Below are positions 1-4,923 of a stretch of 5,257 nucleotides of DNA, piece after piece. Numbering within the stretch: the first letter of the stretch is position 1; every line of letters begins with the position of its first letter. The notes under the pieces are model-generated. The model saw only the letters and a program-made list of their open reading frames with translations. It ran no database searches and had not been told where the DNA came from. The position numbers were made by a program, and so were the translations under genes. This stretch comes from Marinospirillum sp. (lineage in GTDB: Bacteria > Pseudomonadota > Gammaproteobacteria > Pseudomonadales > Halomonadaceae): positions 1 through 5,257 of the forward strand of contig SKHR01000167.1 in NCBI GenBank assembly GCA_007116865.1. The letters run 5' to 3'.

Positions 1-1265
1 AATAAAAGGTGAGCCAGCAACAAAGGAACCGCCATCAGCAAACCCAGCACCGTGGTAACCAGCGCCTGGGAAATCCCCGAAGCCATCATGGATGGATCGC
101 CGGTACCAAACAGAGTGATCGCCTGGAAAGTCGCGATCATGCCGGTCACGGTACCCAAAAGGCCGAGCAGTGGCGCGATCGCAGCCAATAGCTTGATCCA
201 GGAAAGTCCTCTTTCCAATGCGGCAGATTCACGCAACAGCAGCTCATCCAGCCGTGCTTCAAGGGCTTCAGCCGGTGCATGCAGACTGGGTGCAGATTCA
301 GCCAGGCGCCCCAGCACTCGACCCAGCACATTATTATTCAGCGGCTGATCCAGTTGCTTGAGCTGAGCCTTGACCCGATGATGCTCTGCGCCAAGTCGCA
401 ACAGCTGTAGCAGAGCAATCAGCAGGCCCAACGCGCCCAGCAGCAGGATCAAATAACCGACCAGGCCACCCTGCTGTATTCTTTCCAGCACACCGGGCTG
501 ATGACTGAACAGCCTCAAGGTCAGCCCCCGTGCCGGATCAAAGGTGACCCGATCACTGCTTTGCTGGTGAAATGCCGCCGCTTGACGTTGCACACTGGCG
601 GGCTGACGCGACCAGAGGGTCGCTGGCTGACCCTGCTCATAACGCAGCAAGCCTTGCTCATTCAGAAGCTGGATGTCACCCAAGCGCGTCAGGGTTGCCT
701 GCTGCTGCCGCCCTTCAGCATTGACCCAGCTACTGGTGTACTGCTCAACCTGAGCAGATGCAATCCAGGCCGCCTGCAGGCTGTCCCACAAGGCATAAAA
801 GTCATTGATAGATGGTAAGCCACGGCGGGCACTGGGTCGGAGTGAATCAAGCAACTGTGGATTTTGCTGAGTCACCAGCGCCTCACTGATCAGCGCATAG
901 GCCTGGCTTTTTTCATCTTCATAGAGAGCAAAGACCTCACCCAAGGAGGCAGAGCGCCGCTGCAATAGTGCCTGCAACTCATCCAAATCCGCTTCCAGTT
1001 GCAACTGCTCCGCTTCCAAGCGCTCGCGCTCGGCCGTTAGGCGTTGCTGTTCCGCCTGTGCCTCAGCCCGTGCCGAGGCCTGAGTGTCGTGCTGCGTCTG
1101 CTGTAATTGCAGGCGGCCTTCCTCACTCAGTTGGCGCTCGATACTGGCTTCTTGTGTTTCCTCTAACAGCTGCTGCCAATAGTCTGCTGGCAGGCTGGTG
1201 GCTTGAGCAGAAACCAGCCCGAAACTCATCAGGATCAGGCTTAAAATCAGAAAGCGAGCGTTCAT
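1..1265 (-). CDS. TtpC-like MotA/TolQ/ExbB proton channel family protein (3' end outside window)
   Basis: 421 codons are visible with no stop. The start ATG overlaps the stop of the DUF3450 gene (ATGA) and has a near-perfect Shine-Dalgarno 7 nt upstream. Residues 1-22 (MNARFLILSLILMSFGLVSA) form a signal peptide. Residues 31-105 are a Gln/Glu/Arg-rich probable coiled coil, followed by a periplasmic region to about 265. A first membrane helix lies at about 268-290. The MotA/TolQ/ExbB core then begins, with helix 357-377 containing APLLGLLGTVTGMI and helix 398-421 containing SGISQALVTTVLGLL, both highly typical of the family. Family members of this architecture are about 450 residues, so only some 30 residues should be missing. 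Known relatives: Vibrio TtpC (VC1547 type), an ExbB-like accessory protein of the TonB2 complex in the inner membrane that helps energise TonB-dependent outer-membrane receptors using the proton gradient. The preceding DUF3450 gene supports the TtpC-type assignment over plain ExbB or TolQ, which lack the long N-terminus. Confidence 0.93.
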   Translation of the reverse strand, partial: MNARFLILSLILMSFGLVSAQATSLPADYWQQLLEETQEASIERQLSEEGRLQLQQTQHDTQASARAEAQAEQQRLTAERERLEAEQLQLEADLDELQALLQRRSASLGEVFALYEDEKSQAYALISEALVTQQNPQLLDSLRPSARRGLPSINDFYALWDSLQAAWIASAQVEQYTSSWVNAEGRQQQATLTRLGDIQLLNEQGLLRYEQGQPATLWSRQPASVQRQAAAFHQQSSDRVTFDPARGLTLRLFSHQPGVLERIQQGGLVGYLILLLGALGLLIALLQLLRLGAEHHRVKAQLKQLDQPLNNNVLGRVLGRLAESAPSLHAPAEALEARLDELLLRESAALERGLSWIKLLAAIAPLLGLLGTVTGMIATFQAITLFGTGDPSMMASGISQALVTTVLGLLMAVPLLLAHLL

Positions 1266-2050
1266 CCTTCCACCTCCTGCTGACGCAGCGGCAAGGACAG
1301 GGGCAGAGTCAACATTTGCGGCAAACCTCGTTCATCGGCCAACTGCAGACCCAACTCAACCTGTGCCCGCTCTCTGGCAGATAGGGTTTCCCAGGTTTGT
1401 GTCTGGGCACGCCAGACACCGGCATGACGCTGATCTTCTGACAGATAATAGAGTCCGATACGCCCTACTCTCAGCAGTCTGACCCGCTCTTCACCCTTGT
1501 TCGGATCCAGTGTCAGGAAAGCTTGAGCCGTCGATAACTGACGCCCCTGCTCTACTTCAGCTCGATAGGTGGCCAGCAGTTGGCGCAGTTTCTCCGCATG
1601 GCTGACATCGGCACGCCGCAGGGTGTGGCGCAACTCTCTGACCCGGTGCAATCGCGCCTCCTGACGGAAAGGCAAGTCATGTTGGATGAAGGCTTCCAGG
1701 CGCTCCAGCATGGCCGACAAGAGCGGATCAAGACGCTCACGCGTTTCATCCAGGCTGTCCAACTGGCGTTGCAGGCTGTCCAGCTCTTCGCGCAAACCCT
1801 GATTCCAGTCAGCCGTGCGCTGATTATGCGCTTGCAGGATCAGGTTTTCCCGGCGCAATTGGCGCCACTGCTGAAAGTCCTGTTGGCGCTGAGCGTCCAG
1901 CTGCTCGACCCGTTGCTGAACATCCACCGCCAGGCGCTGGCTCTGCTGCTCAACAGATCGCGTCTGCTCAACCGGGTTGGCCTGCAAGGCGGTAGAGATA
2001 AAAAAGGCTGCCATCCATAAGCAGCCTGTTTTTTGCAGTTTGTTCACCAC
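1262..2050 (-). CDS. DUF3450 family periplasmic coiled-coil protein (TonB2-cluster partner)
   Basis: 262 residues. The start is GTG (a GTG-GTG pair); AGGA at 2058-2061 lies 7 nt upstream of the first GTG, and no in-frame ATG exists before codon 13, which would cut into the signal peptide. Residues 1-24 are a signal peptide ending ALQA, giving a periplasmic product; Cys10 is not in a lipobox. Residues about 28-110 are a Gln/Arg/Leu-rich coiled coil. Family-like segments follow: FIQHDLPFRQEAR at 121-133, and LRVGRIGLYYLSED at 193-206, which matches the conserved Leu-Arg-x-Gly-Arg-x-x-Leu-Tyr-Tyr block of DUF3450. The molecular role is unknown. Family members lie directly upstream of TtpC, ExbB2, ExbD2, TonB2 and a TPR protein in Vibrio and other gammaproteobacteria (VC1548 type). 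Here it overlaps the TtpC-like gene by 4 bp and follows the iron-binding protein gene by 39 bp, so all three are probably one transcript. A periplasmic scaffold contacting the TtpC N-terminus is inference. Confidence 0.9.
   Translation of the reverse strand: MVNKLQKTGCLWMAAFFISTALQANPVEQTRSVEQQSQRLAVDVQQRVEQLDAQRQQDFQQWRQLRRENLILQAHNQRTADWNQGLREELDSLQRQLDSLDETRERLDPLLSAMLERLEAFIQHDLPFRQEARLHRVRELRHTLRRADVSHAEKLRQLLATYRAEVEQGRQLSTAQAFLTLDPNKGEERVRLLRVGRIGLYYLSEDQRHAGVWRAQTQTWETLSARERAQVELGLQLADERGLPQMLTLPLSLPLRQQEVEG
1271..1278 (-). promoter_or_regulatory. Strong Shine-Dalgarno for the TtpC-like gene
   Basis: The minus strand reads AGGAGGTG; its AGGAGG core (1273-1278) ends 7 nt before the ATG at 1265. 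It lies inside the last codons of the DUF3450 gene. Together with the ATGA stop/start overlap it suggests translational coupling, with the downstream membrane protein able to be made at a higher rate than its upstream partner. Confidence 0.8.
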
Positions 2051-2065
2051 TTGAGTTTCCTAGTT

Positions 2066-2084
2066 CAGAGCTGTGAATGCTCTG
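2066..2084 (-). other. Intercistronic hairpin between fbpA and the DUF3450 gene
   Basis: CAGAGC (2066-2071) and GCTCTG (2079-2084) form a perfect 6-bp inverted repeat around a 7-nt loop, in the 39-bp gap after the fbpA stop. No T-run follows on the minus strand, so it is not a standard intrinsic terminator. It could protect the 3' end of the fbpA message or partly attenuate read-through. A 6-bp stem may also be chance. Confidence 0.4.
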
Positions 2085-2089
2085 GTATA

Positions 2090-3091
2090 TCAGATAAGTC
2101 CTGCACGACGCAACAATGCCAGAGTGCCTTCCAGATCATTCAGATCATCCAGGTCAATTTCTGGACTTGCACGCAATGCGTCTTCATAGGGTTCGGACAG
2201 GGTGTTTTGAATGACTCCGCCAATGACCGGATACTCATTCACTTGCAGCGCAAAGTACTGCTGAGCAGCCGGTGAAGTCAAAAAGCGCACAAACTGAGTT
2301 GCCGCTTCTTTATTCCGGCTCGCATTAACGACCGCCACACCGGCCACATTCATCAGGTTACCAATATCACCATCTTTAAAGAAGTTCTGTGCAACGGGGA
2401 AATTGGCATCCCGCGAAGTGAAACGTGGCAGGTAGTAGTTGTTGACGATGCCATAATCAATTTCACCATCTGCAACGCCTTGCAGCTGAGTGGTGTTGTT
2501 GCGGAAGACCTTGGCGCCGTTATCACGCATGGCCTGCAGCCACTCGAGCGTGCGCTCATCGCCATACTGAACCCGCATTGCGGTCACAAACGATTGGAAA
2601 GACCCATTGGTAGGCGCCCAACCAACACGGCCACGAAAGCGCTCATCAGTCAAATCAAACACGCTTTGTGGGTGTTCATCTGCCTGAGCCCGCTCAGGAG
2701 AGTAAATAAACAAGCGGGCACGGCCACTGGTGGCCACCCAGTTGCCCGTCACACTCTTGTAAATACCAGGCAAACCATCGTAGATGTCAGAAGGCAATTC
2801 AGCCAGCAGTCCAGCACGACTGATCGCGCCCATCGCACCGGCATCCTGACCCCAATAAAGGTCCGCAGGGCTGCGACGACCTTCCTCTTGCAACAAAACA
2901 GCCAACTGGGCCGTATCGCCATAACGAACATTCACTTGAATGCCGGTTTCGCGTGCAAACTGATCAATGATGGGCTGAACCATCGACTCCCCACGTCCTG
3001 AGTAGAGGGTCAGAGTAGCGGCTGAAACCACCGGGGCTGCAAGCAGGCTGCCCGCAACAGCTAAAGTACTTAAGGTTTTTTTCAAAGACAT
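2090..3091 (-). CDS. fbpA: Periplasmic Fe(III)-binding protein of an ABC transporter (FbpA/FutA family)
   Basis: 333 residues from ATG at 3091. This start is chosen because MSLKKTLSTLAVAGSLLAAP is a textbook signal peptide (cleavage near VSA-A, residues 23-25) and a GGAGGA motif lies 10 nt upstream. In-frame TTG at 3112 and ATG at 3100 sit upstream of, or 1 nt from, that motif. The mature protein is a type-2 periplasmic solute-binding protein: LTLYSGRGE (27-35), GIQVNVRYGDTAQLA (50-64), SPADLYWGQDAGAMGA (74-89), the iron-binding NNYYLPRF with adjacent Tyr219-Tyr220, and a family-typical C-terminus (PEIDLDDLNDLEG onward). It should capture ferric iron in the periplasm for an inner-membrane ABC permease. 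The Tyr pair matches the Tyr195/Tyr196 ligands of Haemophilus FbpA, but the His9 and Glu57 ligands of that protein are not evident. No permease or ATPase gene is adjacent; the next genes are DUF3450 and TtpC-like. A Fur box over its promoter supports iron repression. Binding of another metal or a ferric chelate cannot be excluded. Confidence 0.92.
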   Translation of the reverse strand: MSLKKTLSTLAVAGSLLAAPVVSAATLTLYSGRGESMVQPIIDQFARETGIQVNVRYGDTAQLAVLLQEEGRRSPADLYWGQDAGAMGAISRAGLLAELPSDIYDGLPGIYKSVTGNWVATSGRARLFIYSPERAQADEHPQSVFDLTDERFRGRVGWAPTNGSFQSFVTAMRVQYGDERTLEWLQAMRDNGAKVFRNNTTQLQGVADGEIDYGIVNNYYLPRFTSRDANFPVAQNFFKDGDIGNLMNVAGVAVVNASRNKEAATQFVRFLTSPAAQQYFALQVNEYPVIGGVIQNTLSEPYEDALRASPEIDLDDLNDLEGTLALLRRAGLI

Positions 3092-3101
3092 CGGTCTCAT
3101 T

Positions 3102-3107
3102 TCCTCC
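3102..3107 (-). promoter_or_regulatory. Ribosome binding site that decides the fbpA start
   Basis: The minus strand reads GGAGGA, 10 nt before ATG 3091 but only 1 nt before the in-frame ATG 3100, and just downstream of the TTG at 3112. It therefore supports the shorter 333-residue protein beginning MSLKK. Confidence 0.65.
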
Positions 3108-3149
3108 AACAAGGGTTTTGATGATCGTTTTTTATAAAGCGATGGAGGA

Positions 3150-3178
3150 AATCTAGCAGATCGAACTCAACATGTAAA
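3150..3178 (-). promoter_or_regulatory. Probable sigma-70 promoter of the fbpA-DUF3450-TtpC operon
   Basis: Minus strand: -35 TTTACA (3173-3178, 5 of 6 to consensus), 17-nt spacer, -10 TAGATT (3150-3155, 4 of 6) preceded by TGC, which makes an extended -10. Transcription would start near 3143, giving a leader of about 52 nt. The -35 lies inside the Fur box, the usual geometry for iron repression. Predicted by eye only. Confidence 0.55.
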
Positions 3179-3193
3179 TGATAATTACAATCA
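3174..3193. promoter_or_regulatory. Fur box (iron-responsive operator)
   Basis: The plus strand from 3174 to 3192 matches the classical 19-bp consensus GATAATGATAATCATTATC at 14 of 19 positions. In the 7-1-7 description, TGATAAT (3179-3185) is perfect and ACAATCA (3187-3193) matches 5 of 7. The site overlaps the -35 of the predicted fbpA promoter, so Fur-Fe(II) binding would block RNA polymerase. The iron-binding function of the first gene independently supports the call. Confidence 0.75.
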
Positions 3194-3222
3194 ATTGTAT
3201 GTGTATTCCAGATCAAACCCAT

Positions 3223-3252
3223 AAAAAAAGCGCCAGAGGAAACCAGCGCTTT
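3223..3252 (-). terminator. Intrinsic terminator of the suhB-like gene
   Basis: On the minus strand AAAGCGC (3252-3246) pairs with GCGCTTT (3233-3227), 7 bp, extendable by three inner pairs with two wobbles. The stem leads into an uninterrupted run of seven T (3229-3223). It begins 8 bp after the suhB-like stop codon and separates that unit from the Fur-controlled operon downstream. The plus strand has only three T after the stem, so it should work in one direction. Confidence 0.9.
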
Positions 3253-3260
3253 AGGGTATA

Positions 3261-4034
3261 TCAAACGGCTTTAAACTGACTCACCAAAGAGCGGAAAGCC
3301 TTGGCATTCGTGACTAACAACACCCCGTCGGCACTTAACTGCGGCGCACCGGAAAGATCACCGGCCAGACCACCGGCTTCTTTCAGCACCAGTAAAAAGG
3401 GCGCCAGCTCGGTTTCTTCTACACCAAAGAACAAACCGGCATCCAACTGACCGGCAGCAATCGCACAAATGTCCAGCCCAGCACAACCACTGGCAAAAAC
3501 ACTCTTGACCGGCAACTGCTGCAACGCCTTTAGATAACGCGGCATCATCAAAGGACGCTGACGGAGACTAGGCACAGGCAGTGCCAGACGCGCTTCTTCC
3601 AGTTTCCAGCCACTGGCCACACGAATACGGCGACCATTGAGGATCGCGCCACGGCCTCGGCTAGCCATAAATTCTTGATTGCTGGCTGGGTTGAGCAGAA
3701 CCACATGCTCCAACCGGTCTTTGACATAAACTGAGATAGACAAGGCAAAAGCAGGATAACCGGCGGCCAGATTGGCTTCACCGACGAGGGCATCGACGGC
3801 CCAACACATCTCACCGCTGCCCTGCAAGGACACATGACGGCCACGCATGGAAGCATCCGGGTGGGCACGCACGAGCTGTCGCTCGATGCTCTGCTCAATA
3901 CGCTGGCTGCACGAAGCCAGCAGTTCGGGAACCTGACGATCTTGCTGGGCAAGGTCCAGCCTTTCAAACAGATAGTCATAGTGCTCAGTCACACTGCGTG
4001 CTGCACGCAGTGCCAGTTGGATTGTCGGATGCAT
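3261..4034 (-). CDS. suhB: SuhB-like inositol monophosphatase family protein, active site degenerate
   Basis: 257 residues against 267 in E. coli SuhB. The start ATG 4034 is the first possible one, since an in-frame TGA lies two codons upstream. Its first residues, MHPTIQLALRAAR, align with SuhB MHPMLNIAVRAAR. Fold markers persist: FALSISVYVKDR (96-107), RGRGAILNGRRIR (126-138), GCAGLDICAIAAGQLDAG (183-200) and LKEAGGLAGDLSG (217-229). Catalytic residues do not. The motif WVIDPLDGTTN reads WAVDALVGEAN (78-88), keeping Asp81 but losing the second metal Asp (Val84) and the Thr (Glu86). The TEESGE glutamate region is replaced, the KGSNDFVTNVD segment reads RQVPELLASCS (33-43), and the PWD aspartate is Glu209 in ETE. 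Phosphatase activity is therefore unlikely. In E. coli SuhB also acts with NusA in rRNA transcription antitermination, a role separable from catalysis, and retention of such a structural role here is inference. Context matches Pseudomonas suhB-trmJ-cysE. The Shine-Dalgarno is weak (GGTGA, 3 nt before ATG). Confidence 0.85.
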   Translation of the reverse strand: MHPTIQLALRAARSVTEHYDYLFERLDLAQQDRQVPELLASCSQRIEQSIERQLVRAHPDASMRGRHVSLQGSGEMCWAVDALVGEANLAAGYPAFALSISVYVKDRLEHVVLLNPASNQEFMASRGRGAILNGRRIRVASGWKLEEARLALPVPSLRQRPLMMPRYLKALQQLPVKSVFASGCAGLDICAIAAGQLDAGLFFGVEETELAPFLLVLKEAGGLAGDLSGAPQLSADGVLLVTNAKAFRSLVSQFKAV

Positions 4035-4050
4035 ACATCACCGGCCGTCA

Positions 4051-4080
4051 TTGTTAAGGAACGAAAAGGGAGAGTATCAT
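4051..4080 (+). promoter_or_regulatory. Predicted promoter of trmJ-cysE
   Basis: Plus strand: -35 TTGTTA (4051-4056, 4 of 6), 18-nt spacer, -10 TATCAT (4075-4080, 5 of 6). The expected start is near 4087, giving a leader of about 60 nt before the trmJ ATG. No other convincing promoter is seen in the 112-bp divergent gap. Confidence 0.5.
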
Positions 4081-4103
4081 AGACGGTTTTCCAGTAATGA
4101 CAA
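4076..4103 (-). promoter_or_regulatory. Predicted promoter of the suhB-like gene
   Basis: Minus strand: -35 TTGTCA (4098-4103, 5 of 6), 16-nt spacer, -10 TATGAT (4076-4081, 5 of 6). The expected start is near 4069, leaving a leader of about 35 nt. Its -10 overlaps the -10 of the opposing trmJ promoter. Confidence 0.6.
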
Positions 4104-4146
4104 GCTTTATAGCCTTTATCCACCGCTAGACACTTTCGGAATTCTG

Positions 4147-4923
4147 ATGTTTGACGCGATTCGCATCGTTTTAGTAGGCACCTCACACCCAGGCAATATT
4201 GGTGGAGCTGCGCGTGCCATGAAAAACATGGGGCTGAGCGACTTATGGCTGGTCGCACCCAGAGCTCAATTTCCTCACCCTGAGGCCACACTACGCAGCT
4301 CCGGTGCAGATGATCTACTGGCTCAGGCTCAGGTGGTCGACCAACTGGCTGACGCTCTGTCCGATTGCACTCTAGTGGCTGGTACCAGCGCCCGCTCACG
4401 CCATCTGCCCTGGCCGCTGATCAATCCCCGTCAACTGGCGCAACGCGCTGCCACCGAGTTGACCCAACCCCAGGCACGCCTGGCTTTGGTTTTTGGCCGC
4501 GAGGATCGAGGCTTGAGCAATGAAGAACTGCATCTGTGCCATTGCCACGTGCACATCCCGACCAATCCAGCATTCAGTTCACTGAATTTGGCCGCTGCGG
4601 TACAGGTTCTCGCTTACGAGTTACGCATGGCGCTGAGCGGTCTTACCGACTCAGAGACAGAGGACTTTTGGGGGACCGCCTGGGACTCGCCACGTGCCGA
4701 TCACCAGACGCTGGAACGTTTTTTCAATCACTTGGAAGCCACCCTGACTGAGATTGACTTCCATGACCCGGACAATCCGCGCCAGCTCATGAGTCGCTTG
4801 CGGCGTCTCTATTTGCGCGCTCGACCCGACACCATGGAAGTGAACATCCTGCGTGGCATTTTAACTGCGACCCAAAAAGCCAGCACTCAAGATTCCAGGA
4901 AACCCACATGTTCAAACAATTGA
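4147..4923 (+). CDS. trmJ: tRNA (cytidine/uridine-32-2'-O)-methyltransferase TrmJ
   Basis: 258 residues (E. coli TrmJ: 246). SPOUT-class, SAM-dependent enzyme of the TrmH family that 2'-O-methylates position 32 in the tRNA anticodon loop, in the cytosol. All family motifs are present: VGTSHPGNIGGAARAM (10-25), LVFGREDRGLSNEE (114-127, the FGxExxGL motif), and IPTNPAFSSLNLAAAVQVL (137-155), which build the SAM-binding trefoil knot. The C-terminal helical segment 211-241, with LMSRLRRLYLRA and NILRGILTA, is also characteristic of TrmJ rather than TrmL. The start is ATG 4147, giving MFDAIRIVLVG. The reading frame stays open upstream to 4051, but the extra 32 residues match nothing in the family and would overlap the predicted promoter. 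GGA at 4138-4140 is 6 nt upstream. It is divergent from the suhB-like gene and overlaps cysE by 16 bp, so it is probably cotranscribed with cysE. The last 15 or so residues, encoded partly within the overlap, are not conserved. Confidence 0.95.
   Translation: MFDAIRIVLVGTSHPGNIGGAARAMKNMGLSDLWLVAPRAQFPHPEATLRSSGADDLLAQAQVVDQLADALSDCTLVAGTSARSRHLPWPLINPRQLAQRAATELTQPQARLALVFGREDRGLSNEELHLCHCHVHIPTNPAFSSLNLAAAVQVLAYELRMALSGLTDSETEDFWGTAWDSPRADHQTLERFFNHLEATLTEIDFHDPDNPRQLMSRLRRLYLRARPDTMEVNILRGILTATQKASTQDSRKPTCSNN

Noticed and set aside
968..1384. Plus-strand open frame of 138 codons
   Set aside because: It lies antisense across the junction of two well-supported minus-strand genes, has Pro/Ala/Arg-rich low-complexity content, no family motif and no ribosome binding site. 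It is a frame shadow.
1580..2020. Plus-strand open frame of 146 codons
   Set aside because: It is fully antisense to the DUF3450 gene. The Leu/Gln-rich content is what the reverse complement of CAG/CTG-rich coiled-coil codons gives.
2066..2084. The intercistronic hairpin as a rho-independent terminator
   Set aside because: The stem is only 6 bp and the minus strand after it reads AACTAGG with no T-run, so it should not end transcription efficiently.
2480..3001. Plus-strand open frame of 173 codons
   Set aside because: It is fully antisense to the iron-binding protein gene and has no recognisable domain or start signal.
3071..3082. Run of seven A on the minus strand in fbpA (codons for Lys-Lys-Thr), a possible slippage site
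   Set aside because: Such runs are common in the positive n-region of signal peptides. No alternative frame product or stimulatory structure is evident.
4051..4146. 32-residue N-terminal extension of TrmJ
   Set aside because: The frame is open, but the extension has no family match, covers the predicted promoter and would start inside the -35. The ATG at 4147 begins exactly where the family homology begins.
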